Positions 34,103 to 42,621 of a stretch of 45,660 nt of DNA are shown here, in pieces. This stretch comes from Telmatospirillum sp. Its GTDB lineage: Bacteria; Pseudomonadota; Alphaproteobacteria; Rhodospirillales; Magnetospirillaceae. Within the stretch, counting starts at the first letter, position 1, and the number at the start of each line of letters is the position of its first letter. The notes under the pieces are model-generated. The model was not told the origin of the DNA and made no database searches. It saw nothing but the letters and a program-made list of their open reading frames with translations. The position numbers were made by a program, and so were the translations under genes. The stretch is taken from assembly GCA_009712185.1 (NCBI GenBank), contig WASQ01000017.1, forward strand, positions 1-45,660, written 5' to 3'.

Positions 34103-34132
34103 ATTGACATATATGCCTCATGATGTTACTGC
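34100..34132. promoter_or_regulatory. Divergent regulatory region between marR-type gene and ilvE
   Basis: An inverted repeat CATAT-N6-ATATG (34100-34115) overlaps the MarR start codon and also contains a consensus -35 TTGACA (34104-34109) directed at ilvE, with TACTGC 17 bases further on as a weak -10. Repressor binding there would block both genes. The match to a MarR site is inferred from position and symmetry. Confidence 0.45.
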
Positions 34133-34181
34133 TGACAACAGCATTTCGTAATTTTGTAACCCATCTCAAGGAATTCAGTCT

Positions 34182-35333
34182 ATGGGCTTGGCTCTTATCG
34201 AGGATCGCGACGGCTCTGTCTGGTTTGACGGCGAGCCCGCACCCACGGCGATCACGGTTGCGCGGACGTCGGAGCCGAAGGTCCGCACCGCCGATGACCA
34301 GCTTCAGTTCGGTACGGTCTTCACCGATCACATGTTCCGTGTGGACTACACCGAAGGTCGGGGATGGCATGACCCGCGTATCGTACCCTATCAGGGCTTC
34401 GACTTCGACCCGGCAACCGCCGTTCTCCACTACGCGCAGGCGGTGTTCGACGGGCTCAAGGCCTACCGCGGCAAGGACGGCGCGATCCGGCTGTTCCGTC
34501 CCCGGCGGCATGCCGAGCGTCTGGTCAACTCCTGCCGCAAACTCTGCATCCCCGATCTCGATGTCGACCTGATCCTTCAGTCCTTCCATGCCCTGGTCGG
34601 GGTCGATCAGGACTGGGTTCCGGGCAAGCGGGGCACGGCGCTCTATCTGCGTCCGACGGTGGTCGCGACGGAGCCGTTCCTCGGCGTCCGGCCGTCCAAC
34701 ACCTACACCTATTTCCTGATCGCCTCCCCGGTCGGCTCCTATTATGCCGAGGGGATCAATCCGGTGAAGATTCTCGCCACGGACAAATATGTCCGCGCGG
34801 TGAAGGGGGGCACCGGGGACGCGAAGACGGCGGGAAACTATGCCGCCAGCATCTATGCGGCGGTGGAGGCCAAGCATATGGGGTATACCCAGGTGCTGTG
34901 GCTGGATGGCGTCGAGCATCGCTATCTGGACGAGGTCGGGACCATGAACATCATGCTCCAGATCGACGCCGAGGTGATCACGCCCCCGCTGCCCGGCACG
35001 ATCCTGCCCGGCGTCACGCGGGATTCGATCCTGACGCTGTGCCGGGACTGGGGTCTGAAGGCGTCTGAGCGTCCGATCACCATTCAGGAGGTGATGGAGG
35101 CGGCGCGGAACGGCCGGCTGAAGGAGATGTGGGGAACCGGTACGGCCGCGGTGGTGTCCCCGGTCGGCGAACTGGGCTTCAAGGATGAGCGTGTCACCAT
35201 CAATGGCGGCAAGACAGGGGCTCTGACCCAGAAGCTCTATGACGCCATCGTCGCCATCCAATATGCCGAGGCCGCGGATCCGCACGACTGGACCACGACC
35301 CTGGCGCCGTTCCAGGTCCGCCAAACGGCCTGA
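34182..35333 (+). CDS. ilvE: Branched-chain amino acid aminotransferase
   Basis: Fold-type IV PLP enzyme that interconverts branched-chain amino acids and their 2-oxo acids. The PLP lysine is Lys215 in GDAKTAGNYAAS; QAVFDGLKAYRG and RRHAERLVNSC are family blocks, and GTGTAAVVSPVG is near the C-terminus. It belongs to the longer, type II subgroup (383 residues). It starts at the ATG at 34182 and is the only plus-strand gene between 29917 and the right edge. Confidence 0.94.
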   Translation: MGLALIEDRDGSVWFDGEPAPTAITVARTSEPKVRTADDQLQFGTVFTDHMFRVDYTEGRGWHDPRIVPYQGFDFDPATAVLHYAQAVFDGLKAYRGKDGAIRLFRPRRHAERLVNSCRKLCIPDLDVDLILQSFHALVGVDQDWVPGKRGTALYLRPTVVATEPFLGVRPSNTYTYFLIASPVGSYYAEGINPVKILATDKYVRAVKGGTGDAKTAGNYAASIYAAVEAKHMGYTQVLWLDGVEHRYLDEVGTMNIMLQIDAEVITPPLPGTILPGVTRDSILTLCRDWGLKASERPITIQEVMEAARNGRLKEMWGTGTAAVVSPVGELGFKDERVTINGGKTGALTQKLYDAIVAIQYAEAADPHDWTTTLAPFQVRQTA

Positions 35334-35343
35334 CATCAGACCT

Positions 35344-35407
35344 CCGGGCGTCATCCGTCGCCCGGCCCCTTGCCAGCCCGCGCTGAACGGAACCGAACAG
35401 CGCGGGC
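35344..35407. terminator. Two stacked hairpins in the ilvE/moaE convergent gap
   Basis: CCGGGCG/CGCCCGG (35344-35350 with 35359-35365) and a perfect 10-bp stem GCCCGCGCTG/CAGCGCGGGC (35376-35385 with 35398-35407). They lie between converging ilvE and moaE and probably terminate both. No U-tract is present. Confidence 0.55.
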
Positions 35408-35454
35408 CGGGATAACAGACGGCAGGCAACGCCATCGGCGGATTGCCCGGTATG

Positions 35455-35904
35455 TCAGGGAGTCTTGTTCCAGCGGTCGGCGCGGCTGTTGTCGTCGTCT
35501 TTCGCCTCGACCCACCGCGGTCCGTCCGGACCGTCCTCCTGCTTCCAGAAGGGAGCCCTGGTCTTCAGCCAGTCGATCAGGAACTCGCACGCCGAAAAGG
35601 CGGCCGCGCGATGGCGTGAGGCGACAGCGACCAGAACAATGCGGTCGCCTACCGGAAGGCGGCCATAACGATGGATGATGACGACCCCGTCCAGGTCCCA
35701 CCGTTGCCGGGCTTCGGTCTCGATGGCGGCAAGCTGCCGTTCCGTCATGCCGGGATAGTGTTCCAGCGTCATGGCCGGACAATCGGCCGATCCCCGGACA
35801 AATCCGACAAAGCTGGTGACGGCGCCAACGTCCGGGCGTCCGGCGGACAAGGCGGCAATTTCGGCGCCGGGATCGAAATCCTCGCGCTGAACGCGGATGC
35901 TCAC
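35455..35904 (-). CDS. moaE: Molybdopterin synthase large subunit MoaE
   Basis: Transfers sulfur from MoaD thiocarboxylate to precursor Z. The 149 residues contain GAVTSFVGFVRG, EHYPGMTERQLAAIE, and the active-site segment HRAAAFSACEFLIDWLKTRAPFWKQE. The start is GTG at 35904, overlapping the moaD stop codon by four bases. With moaD and pgsA it forms a tight run. Confidence 0.95.
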   Translation of the reverse strand: MSIRVQREDFDPGAEIAALSAGRPDVGAVTSFVGFVRGSADCPAMTLEHYPGMTERQLAAIETEARQRWDLDGVVIIHRYGRLPVGDRIVLVAVASRHRAAAFSACEFLIDWLKTRAPFWKQEDGPDGPRWVEAKDDDNSRADRWNKTP

Positions 35905-36158
35905 CCCATCCCCCCGGTGACGGGCGGGAAGAACGCGATCTCGTCAGAGGCGGCGATCGCATGATCAGGGGCGGCGTAGTCCTGGTTGACCGCCGCCCGG
36001 ACCAGTCCCGGCTGGCCGAAGGCCTCGGCATGGGCGGGACTTCTCGATTTCAGCCATTCGATCAGGGCGCCGACCGTGGCCACGTCCGGCGGCGGGGTCA
36101 CGTCCTCCATGCCGGTGCCGATGCGGCTGCGCAGCCAGGCGAAATAGAGAACCTTCAC
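35901..36158 (-). CDS. moaD: Molybdopterin synthase sulfur carrier MoaD
   Basis: Ubiquitin-fold sulfur carrier of 85 residues starting with GTG at 36158, inside the end of pgsA. The fold is typical: VKVLYFAWLRSRIG at the start and SDEIAFFPPVTGG at the end. The functional group of MoaD is a C-terminal Gly-Gly, but here the frame continues with Met-Gly after it before TGA, so the diglycine is not terminal. Either two residues are removed, or activity is affected, or there is a sequence error. Confidence 0.9.
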   Translation of the reverse strand: MKVLYFAWLRSRIGTGMEDVTPPPDVATVGALIEWLKSRSPAHAEAFGQPGLVRAAVNQDYAAPDHAIAASDEIAFFPPVTGGMG

Positions 36159-36718
36159 GGTGCGCCGTCCTGCATATGCTTGAGACCCGCGCGCAGATAG
36201 TCCCAGCCGGTGACAAGGGTCAGGGCGGCGGCGCCCCACAGAAAAAACTCGCCCAGGGCCTGGGCGGGGATCCAGTGGGGGGCGGCACTGCCGACGATCA
36301 ATGTCGGAAGGGCGGTCATCTGGATGCCGGTCTTCCATTTGGCGAGACGGCTGACGGGCATCCCGATCCTGAGCTCCGCCAGATATTCCCTGAGGCCGGA
36401 GACCAGAATCTCGCGCAGCAGGATCACCAGGGCGGGCAGATAGCTGAAATGGCTGAGGCGCTCGAACGCGGTCAGCATCAGCAGGACGGCCGCCACCAGC
36501 AACTTGTCGGCGATCGGATCCAGGAACCGGCCGAGGCTCGACACGCTGTTGCTGCGCCTTGCGAAATATCCGTCGAAGAAATCCGTGATGGCCGCAACGA
36601 CGAACAGGACGCATCCGACCCAGCGCGCGGTGGAGCCTTCGATATAAAAGGTGGCGACGATCAACGGAATCACGAGGATGCGGGAAATCGTCAGAAGATT
36701 GGGAAGAGACGTGGCCAT
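36155..36718 (-). CDS. pgsA: CDP-diacylglycerol-glycerol-3-phosphate 3-phosphatidyltransferase
   Basis: First committed step of phosphatidylglycerol synthesis, in the inner membrane. The CDP-alcohol phosphatidyltransferase motif D-G-x2-A-R-x8-G-x3-D-x3-D is intact in DFFDGYFARRSNSVSSLGRF followed by LDPIADK, at about residues 46-72. Several membrane helices follow. Length is 187 residues. It starts at the ATG at 36718, 88 bases after the uvrC end. Confidence 0.95.
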   Translation of the reverse strand: MATSLPNLLTISRILVIPLIVATFYIEGSTARWVGCVLFVVAAITDFFDGYFARRSNSVSSLGRFLDPIADKLLVAAVLLMLTAFERLSHFSYLPALVILLREILVSGLREYLAELRIGMPVSRLAKWKTGIQMTALPTLIVGSAAPHWIPAQALGEFFLWGAAALTLVTGWDYLRAGLKHMQDGAP

Positions 36719-36806
36719 CGATCAGGCAGGTCTGTCCGTGGGAGGGAAGGAGATTGACGGCATTCTAGCCGGGTTTTTCCGGGCTGTCATCGCCAGTGCC
36801 TGCAAT

Positions 36807-38753
36807 TCATTGGTTGGGGTGGAAATAATCATAGATCTTCTGGGCCATGGTGGCGCTGATGCCGCTCACCGCCTGAAGATCGAGGACGCCGGCCTCGGCC
36901 ACCGCGCGGGCGGACCCGAAGTGGTGCAGCAGCGCTTTCTTGCGGCCGGCTCCGATGCCCGGGATATCGTCGAGCGGCGACGCGCCGATCGCCTGAGAGC
37001 GGCGGGCGCGGTGGCTGCCGATGGCGAAGCGGTGGGCCTCGTCGCGCAAGCGCTGCAGGAAATAGAGCGTGGGATCGTTGGGCGGCAGAGAGAAGGACGG
37101 CCGACCGGCGATATGGAACCGCTCGCGGCCGGCGTTCCGGTCGGGGCCTTTCGAGACGCCGATCAGGATCACATCGTCGATTCCCAGGTCCTCCAGAACC
37201 TCCGAGACGATCTTCAACTGTCCGGGGCCGCCGTCGATCAGTACGACATCCGGCCATTGTCCGTGCTGGCGTTCGGGATCCTCCTTCTGGACGCGGCGGA
37301 AGCGCCGGGTCAGAACCTCGCGCATCATGCCGAAATCGTCGCCGGGGCTCAGATCCTCGGACCGGATGTTGAATTTCCTGTATTCGTTGCGCATGAAGCC
37401 GTCGGGGCCCGCGACAATCATGCCGCCGACCGCATGCGATCCCTGGATATGGCTGTTGTCATAGACTTCGATCCGGCCGGGGGCCGCGTCGAGACCGAAC
37501 AGATCGGCCATGTTCTGCAACAACTTCGCCTGTGCGGAGCTTTCCGCCATCCGTCGGCCCAGGGCCTCGCGGGCGTTGTCATAGGCATGTTCCATCATCT
37601 TGCGCCGGTCGCCGCGGCGCGCCGTGCCGATGACGACCTTGCGGCCGGCCCGGTGCGACAGCGCCTCTGTCAGAAGGCGGTCGTCGGCGGCCGTCAGGGC
37701 GTGGGAAATCAGCACTTCCCGCGGGGGTGGGCGGTCGTCGTAGAACTGGCCCAGAAAGGCGGCCAGGATGTCTTCGGGGGTCTGGTCCTGGGTTTGCGCC
37801 GGAAAAAAGGAGCGGTTGCCGAAGTTGCAGCCCGAACGGAAGAAGAAGACCTGGATGCAGGCCTGTCCCCCGGCCTGATGCAGGGCGATGACGTCCGCCT
37901 CCTCGATGTCGGACGGGTTGATGTCCTGGCGTGCCTGAATCTGGGTCAGGGCCCGGATCCGGTCGCGGTAGACCGCCGCCTCCTCGTAATTCATCTCCCG
38001 GCTCGCGATTTCCATCCGGTCCACCAGATCCCGCTGGACCGCCTGGCTCTGCCCGGACAGGAAGGACCGGGCCTGATCGACAAGGCCGGCATAACGTTCC
38101 CGCGTGATCCGGTCGGCGCAGGGCGCGCTGCACCGCTTGATCTGAAAGAGGAGACAGGGGCGTGAGCGGGTCTGGAACACGCTGTCGGTGCAGGACCGCA
38201 AAAGGAACGCGCGCTGGAGATGGGACAGGGCCTGATTGACCGATCCGGCGGAGGCGAACGGGCCGAAATACTCCCCTTTGCGATTGCGGGCGCCGCGATG
38301 CTTGACGATCTGCGGCCAGTCATGGTCGCCGGTGATCAGGATGTAGGGAAAGGACTTGTCGTCCTTCAGCAGGATATTGTAACGCGGCCCCAGCCGCTTG
38401 ATCAGATTGGCTTCCAGCAGAAGCGCCTCAACCTCGGTATGGGTGGTCACCACCTCCATGCTCCGGGTTTCGGCCACCATGCGCTGGATCCGAAGCGGCA
38501 GGCGTTCGGCGTGGGTGTAGGCCACGACCCGCTTTTTCAGGTTCTTCGCCTTGCCGACGTAAAGAACGTCGCCCCCCCGGTTCAGCATGCGATACACACC
38601 GGGCGCGGTCGGCATGGTGCGCAGATAGCCCTCGATGACCGCCGCCCCATGGGAAAAGGTTCCCGGAGCCGGAGAGGAGGGAAGAGCCTCGTCCGGTGGG
38701 GCCGGGTGGACCGTGGTCTCCGGGTTATCCTGGGGATCGGGGGGAAGCGTCAT
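36807..38753 (-). CDS. uvrC: Excinuclease ABC subunit C
   Basis: Dual-incision nuclease of nucleotide-excision repair. In order: a GIY-YIG domain ([21 protein letters not shown] at about 51-71), a Cys-rich segment ([13 protein letters not shown]), a UVR motif ([14 protein letters not shown]), an RNase H-like endonuclease domain ([18 protein letters not shown] and [11 protein letters not shown]) and C-terminal helix-hairpin-helix repeats. Length is 648 residues, with a Pro-rich N-terminal extension of about 40 residues before the GIY-YIG domain. A promoter lies about 155 bases upstream. Confidence 0.97.
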   Translation of the reverse strand: MTLPPDPQDNPETTVHPAPPDEALPSSPAPGTFSHGAAVIEGYLRTMPTAPGVYRMLNRGGDVLYVGKAKNLKKRVVAYTHAERLPLRIQRMVAETRSMEVVTTHTEVEALLLEANLIKRLGPRYNILLKDDKSFPYILITGDHDWPQIVKHRGARNRKGEYFGPFASAGSVNQALSHLQRAFLLRSCTDSVFQTRSRPCLLFQIKRCSAPCADRITRERYAGLVDQARSFLSGQSQAVQRDLVDRMEIASREMNYEEAAVYRDRIRALTQIQARQDINPSDIEEADVIALHQAGGQACIQVFFFRSGCNFGNRSFFPAQTQDQTPEDILAAFLGQFYDDRPPPREVLISHALTAADDRLLTEALSHRAGRKVVIGTARRGDRRKMMEHAYDNAREALGRRMAESSAQAKLLQNMADLFGLDAAPGRIEVYDNSHIQGSHAVGGMIVAGPDGFMRNEYRKFNIRSEDLSPGDDFGMMREVLTRRFRRVQKEDPERQHGQWPDVVLIDGGPGQLKIVSEVLEDLGIDDVILIGVSKGPDRNAGRERFHIAGRPSFSLPPNDPTLYFLQRLRDEAHRFAIGSHRARRSQAIGASPLDDIPGIGAGRKKALLHHFGSARAVAEAGVLDLQAVSGISATMAQKIYDYFHPNQ

Positions 38754-38812
38754 GGGACTGTCCGGGGAAAAGTCGCGGAGAAAGGGGACGAAATGCCGAT
38801 ATCCACCGAGTC

Positions 38813-38821
38813 TGTGGATAA
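38813..38821 (-). promoter_or_regulatory. Perfect DnaA box upstream of uvrC
   Basis: TGTGGATAA on the plus strand, the exact reverse complement of TTATCCACA, within the probable uvrC leader about 60 bases before the ATG. DnaA may regulate the gene, or the box may be part of a small DnaA-binding region with the AT-rich block nearby. Confidence 0.45.
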
Positions 38822-38915
38822 CTGTGTGGGAAAGGAGTGGGCATGTGGGGGTGGGCCATAGGACTCCAAGGGTTTTGCCCCTTTGCCCAAAAACTGGGCA
38901 TAAACATCAAAATTT

Positions 38916-38944
38916 ATAAATTTCAGATAGTTATGCATTGTCAA
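38916..38944 (-). promoter_or_regulatory. Probable sigma-70 promoter of uvrC
   Basis: On the minus strand a consensus -35 TTGACA (38944-38939), a 17-base spacer and ATTTAT (38921-38916), or TTTATA with an 18-base spacer. The -10 lies in the AAATTTATAAATTT palindrome. It is the best sigma-70 match in the window. Confidence 0.6.
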
Positions 38945-39104
38945 GTGTAAAGGGTTTGTCACGAATATGATTCGATCCTTGACACTATGACAGAGATTTG
39001 GCAACCGGCTCCGCTGTGCACAACTTGCACGGAGCGCGTGCGGCGGTCCGCGATGCGCGGGGCGCAGGGGGGCGTTTTCCCGAATGCAGGCCCTTGCTTC
39101 CGGG

Positions 39105-39521
39105 TCAGGGACGGGGCTGAACCCGCTCGATCTCGACGCCGGCACTGGTGGCATCGGGGAAGACATCCAGTTTCTCGACGCGAACCCGCGCCAGCCGGAC
39201 CCGGCGGTCTTCAAGACAGAGGGTGGCAATGCGTTCGGCCAGCGTCTCGACCAGATTGACATGCCCGGAATCGACCAGCCGGCGGACCCCGGAGACGACC
39301 CTCTCATAACACACGACACTCGCCAGATCATCTTCGCGGACCGGAGTTTCGTCTTCGCGGACGGACAGATCCAGGTTAATGCGAACTCTCTGCTTCTCAA
39401 CTTTTTCGTGAGTATAGACGCCGATGCTCGCCGTCAGTGTCAGGTCATGGACGAAAACATGGCGCAGGGCATTGCGGGCATCGGCGAAGCGATGCGGCGA
39501 GATCACATTGGCCTGGGTCAT
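39105..39521 (-). CDS. folB: Dihydroneopterin aldolase
   Basis: Folate-pathway aldolase/epimerase of 138 residues, with an N-terminal extension of about 18 residues relative to E. coli FolB. The family start VFVHDLTLTASIGVYTHEKVEKQRVRINLDL is clear, and a catalytic Tyr is in VVCYERVVSGVRRLV; LVETLAERIATLCL follows. It starts at the ATG at 39521, four bases after the SDR gene ends, so the two are co-transcribed. Confidence 0.9.
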   Translation of the reverse strand: MTQANVISPHRFADARNALRHVFVHDLTLTASIGVYTHEKVEKQRVRINLDLSVREDETPVREDDLASVVCYERVVSGVRRLVDSGHVNLVETLAERIATLCLEDRRVRLARVRVEKLDVFPDATSAGVEIERVQPRP

Positions 39522-39525
39522 TCCC

Positions 39526-40290
39526 TCACTCCTCCGGAGGTTTGCTGGATGGTGCCCAGCAGAGATGCTGCCCGCCGTCCAGCGCGATGAGCTGGCCGGT
39601 CATTGCCGGAGCGGACAGAATGAACCGCAGCGCCGCCGCGATCTCCTCCGGCGTGGTGCCGCGTTTCAGGGGCATTTCCGCGCATTGGCGTTCGAACTGC
39701 TCGGCCGTTTGCCGGGGACTGGGCAGCGTCGGTCCGGGGCCGATCGCGTTCACCCTGATCCGGGGTGCCAGGGCCAGGGCCAGGGTCTGGGTCAGGGTCC
39801 AGAGCGCCGCCTTGCTGAGGGTGTAGGTGGTGAAATGCGGAGTAAGGTTCCAGACGCGCTGATCCAGCATATTGACCACCACGCCGCTGGCTTCTTCCGG
39901 CAACTGGGCGGCGAAGGACTGGGTCAGGACAAAGGGCGCCCGGAGATTGGTCTCCATATGGGCGTCCCAGGAGGCCCGCGTCACGGTCAGCGCGCTGTCC
40001 TGTTCGAACAGCGATGCGTTGTTGACCAGAAGCTCGATCGGCCCCAATGCCTCCACGGCCGCGGGGATCAGCGTCAGGACGTCGTCCTCGCGCGCCAGAT
40101 CCGCCTGCACCGCGACACCCTGGCCTCCGGCGGCGATGATGTCGTCCACCAGCCCGAAGGCCGCTTCGTGAGAGCGGTGAAAATGGACGGCCACCGACCA
40201 TCCGTCCCGGGCGAGGGCAAGCGCCATCGCCCGCCCGATTCGATGGGCGGCGCCTGTGATCAGCGCGGTTTTCAGACTGAGCTCCGACAT
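39526..40290 (-). CDS. SDR-family oxidoreductase, pteridine reductase-like
   Basis: Short-chain dehydrogenase of 254 residues. The NADP-binding TGAAHRIGRAMA lies at residues 12-23, NNASLF near 90-95, and the catalytic Tyr-Lys pair is in YTLSKAALW. HIGR/HRIGR-type motifs and the position directly before folB point to a FolM/PTR1-like dihydromonapterin or pteridine reductase. It starts at the ATG at 40290; an upstream frame extension is not supported. Confidence 0.85.
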   Translation of the reverse strand: MSELSLKTALITGAAHRIGRAMALALARDGWSVAVHFHRSHEAAFGLVDDIIAAGGQGVAVQADLAREDDVLTLIPAAVEALGPIELLVNNASLFEQDSALTVTRASWDAHMETNLRAPFVLTQSFAAQLPEEASGVVVNMLDQRVWNLTPHFTTYTLSKAALWTLTQTLALALAPRIRVNAIGPGPTLPSPRQTAEQFERQCAEMPLKRGTTPEEIAAALRFILSAPAMTGQLIALDGGQHLCWAPSSKPPEE

Positions 40291-40398
40291 GCGGCGGGAG
40301 AATGCTCCACTGGCCGGCGCGGTGCAAGAAAAACGCGCGTTTGGCCGGGCGGCGCTCGCCGCCCCGGACCACTTCTCCGGGGCGGCGGAGTTTTCCGG

Positions 40399-42426
40399 CT
40401 ATTGGGCGGCCAGGGCGCTCTTGCGCTCCTCCACCACCTTGTCGGCGCCGCGTCCGGTCATCTCCTGGAGATGGTCGAACCGCCAGGAGAAGGTGCCGAC
40501 CCCCATGGTCAGGGACCGGAGTTCGATGATCATGTCGCTCATCTCGGCCTGCGGCAGATAGGCTGACACCTGATCCCAGCCTTTCCAGCCGTCCTTGGCC
40601 TCATAGCCCAGGATCTGCCCCCGGCGTCCGGAAATGATGCGCTGGGCCTTCGGGGTGTATTCCGACGGCACCGCGATCCCGATGGCCAGGATCGGCTCAA
40701 GCAGGACCGGCTCGCATTTCGGCATGCCGTCGGTCATGGCAATCCGGGCCGCGGTCTTGAAGGCCATGTCCGAACTGTCGACGGTGTGATAACTGCCGCT
40801 GGTCAGCGTCACCTTGACGTCGACCACCGGGAAACCGAGAGGACCCTGTTTCAGGTAGTCGCGCACCCCCTCCTCGACGGAGGGAATGTACTGTCTCGGC
40901 ACGACGCCGCCGACGATCGTTTCGGAAAACTGGAACCCGGTGCCGCGTGGCAGGGGGCCGATATCCACATAAATGTCGCCGAACTGGCCATGTCCGCCGC
41001 TCTGGCGTTTGTGGCGGCCATGTTCGGACACGCCCTTGCGGATCGTCTCCTTGTAGGGAACCTGGGGTTGATGTCCGGTGACCGCCAGATTGTAGCGGCT
41101 CCGGAGCTTGTCGAGAGCGACCTGCAAATGGATTTCGCCCTGACCCCAGATGACCAGCTCCCCGGTGTCCTGGCTGACCCCGAAGGAAAGCGAGGGATCT
41201 TCCTCCGCCAGTTTGGCGAGCGCGGCGGTCAGCTTGACCTCATCCTGCTTCTTGTCCGCCGACAGGGCCAGCGGGAACAAGGGCGGCATGGGGGTCGGCC
41301 AGGGCCGGACCTCGGGATCGGTAACGCCCAGCACACCGCCGGTGCGAACCTGATCCAGGCGCGCGAAGGCGACGATATCCCCGGTCGCGACCTTCTGGGT
41401 CTTGTTGAGCGTGGCGCCCAACGCGGTGTAGAGCCCCGCCGGACGGACGCCGTCGATCAGCGCCCCTTCGGTGAACTCGCCACGCCAGATCCGCGCATAA
41501 CTGAGCTTCCCGGTATGGGAGGCATGGACGGTCTTGAACACCCGCGCGATCGGGGCACCGTCGGCCTTCCAGCCGCGCCGGGCCCTCGTTTCCTCCGGGC
41601 TCGGAACGTCATGGCGCAGGCATTTCAGCAGGCGGCGGATCCCGTGATCCTGAGCCGCCGATCCGAAAAATACCGGTACGACGAGGTCGCCGGCGAGATC
41701 CTTGGAGAAATTCTGGTAGACGTCGGCGGTGGAGGGGGTGACGTCCGACAGTAACTGTTCCAGCAACTGATCGTCGAGATCCGCCAGATTTTCCAGCATA
41801 TCCTGGCGGGCGACTTTCTCCTCCGACAGGGAGACTTCCGGCAACTGGATCAGTTCCGAGGCCTGTCCGGACCGGTATTTGAACGCGCGTTCGCTGACCA
41901 GATCGACATATCCGGCAATGGCATCGCCTTCCTTCAGCGGCAGTTCGCGCATCAGAAGCGGGCGTTCGGACAGCAGTTGCAGGGCTTCCAGGGTCTCACG
42001 CAGGAGCGCCTGCGAGTTTTCGACCTTGTTGATGAAAATGACGTGGGGAATGGCGTTCTGGTCGAGAAAATTCAGGATCGGCGCCACCATCACGGCGCGC
42101 GCGGGTTCCGCCTCGACGACGACCACGGCGGCGTCGACGATGGCGAGTGCGTTATAGGTGTCTTGTTGGAATTCGATGGAGCCGGGACAATCGAGAAATG
42201 TCCAGCGGTCGGAGAGGTAGGAGGCTGCGGCGATGTTGACTTCGGTGCTCATGAGCCGTTGTCGGGCTTCCGGAGCAGCATCGCCGACCGATGATCTGTC
42301 GGTGACGGTCCCTTTCCTGGCTAGGGACCCGGATGCGAAGAGCAGACTTTCAAGCAGCGTTGTTTTGCCGCTGGCATAAGGACCGACCAGCGCGGCGACA
42401 CGGGGCAGATGGGACCTTGCTGACAT
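40399..42426 (-). CDS. Elongation factor G-like translational GTPase
   Basis: A 675-residue paralog of EF-G with the same five-domain layout. The G1 motif is GPYASGKTTLL (about residues 15-25). G3 is DCPGS rather than DTPGH, so the catalytic His of EF-G is replaced by Ser, and G4 is NKVE rather than NKxD. A divergent GTPase centre suggests altered hydrolysis and a role other than routine translocation. C-terminal domains, with KGVSEHGRHKRQSGGHGQFGD, are EF-G-like. The ATG at 42426 follows GGAGGGG. Confidence 0.88.
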   Translation of the reverse strand: MSARSHLPRVAALVGPYASGKTTLLESLLFASGSLARKGTVTDRSSVGDAAPEARQRLMSTEVNIAAASYLSDRWTFLDCPGSIEFQQDTYNALAIVDAAVVVVEAEPARAVMVAPILNFLDQNAIPHVIFINKVENSQALLRETLEALQLLSERPLLMRELPLKEGDAIAGYVDLVSERAFKYRSGQASELIQLPEVSLSEEKVARQDMLENLADLDDQLLEQLLSDVTPSTADVYQNFSKDLAGDLVVPVFFGSAAQDHGIRRLLKCLRHDVPSPEETRARRGWKADGAPIARVFKTVHASHTGKLSYARIWRGEFTEGALIDGVRPAGLYTALGATLNKTQKVATGDIVAFARLDQVRTGGVLGVTDPEVRPWPTPMPPLFPLALSADKKQDEVKLTAALAKLAEEDPSLSFGVSQDTGELVIWGQGEIHLQVALDKLRSRYNLAVTGHQPQVPYKETIRKGVSEHGRHKRQSGGHGQFGDIYVDIGPLPRGTGFQFSETIVGGVVPRQYIPSVEEGVRDYLKQGPLGFPVVDVKVTLTSGSYHTVDSSDMAFKTAARIAMTDGMPKCEPVLLEPILAIGIAVPSEYTPKAQRIISGRRGQILGYEAKDGWKGWDQVSAYLPQAEMSDMIIELRSLTMGVGTFSWRFDHLQEMTGRGADKVVEERKSALAAQ

Positions 42427-42442
42427 TATCCCCTCCACATTT

Positions 42443-42457
42443 TGTCATTATTTGACA
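42443..42457. promoter_or_regulatory. Small dyad upstream of the EF-G-like gene
   Basis: TGTCA-TTATT-TGACA, an inverted repeat with five-base arms, 17 bases upstream of the EF-G-like start codon. It could be an operator or a leader hairpin that affects the nearby ribosome-binding site. The repeat is short, so it may be chance. Confidence 0.3.
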
Positions 42458-42541
42458 TGCTCCTCCCAAGCCGTAAAACACGCAACAAAAAAGCTGCGGT
42501 CGCAATACCGGGGCATGGTCATGCTTGTGGAGAGGGAAGTA

Positions 42542-42615
42542 ATGCCGGCCGGCGACGAGGATAACCCGTCGCCGGCCGGCATGGGATCTGTCGACAGGCG
42601 GATTGGCCGCCTGTC
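42542..42615 (-). terminator. Two strong hairpins downstream of argC
   Basis: Arms ATGCCGGCCGGCGACG (42542-42557) and its exact complement (42567-42582) form a perfect 16-bp stem with a nine-base loop. A second stem GACAGGCGG/CCGCCTGTC (42593-42601 with 42607-42615) lies seven bases after the argC stop codon. Together they are the likely argC terminator. No U-tract is present. Confidence 0.65.
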
Positions 42616-42621
42616 AGTTTG

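Larger units (their letters stand above)
38754..39104. other. Intergenic region upstream of uvrC
   Basis: 351 bases with no convincing gene. It contains an exact DnaA box (38813-38821), a hairpin TGCCCA-aaaac-TGGGCA around 38885-38901, an AT-rich block (38900-38940) with a 14-base palindrome AAATTTATAAATTT (38910-38923), and a promoter toward uvrC. A TGTCAAG/CTTGACA pair (38939-38945 with 38978-38984) flanks the promoter. The base composition is strikingly lower in GC than in the rest of the window. LexA-type motifs were not seen. Confidence 0.6.

Noticed and set aside
38751-38936. A 62-codon minus-strand frame starting [13 protein letters not shown] upstream of uvrC
   Set aside because: Its start lies inside the uvrC promoter spacer, there is no ribosome-binding site, and the later part is Pro/Ser/His-rich non-coding-like sequence.
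38754-38960. LexA box controlling uvrC
   Set aside because: No GTTC-N7-GTTC or GAAC-N7-GAAC alphaproteobacterial LexA site was seen near the promoter.
38754-39104. Chromosomal origin at the uvrC upstream region
   Set aside because: Only one exact DnaA box is visible and none of the usual origin neighbour genes are present; kept only as a lower-grade regulatory observation.
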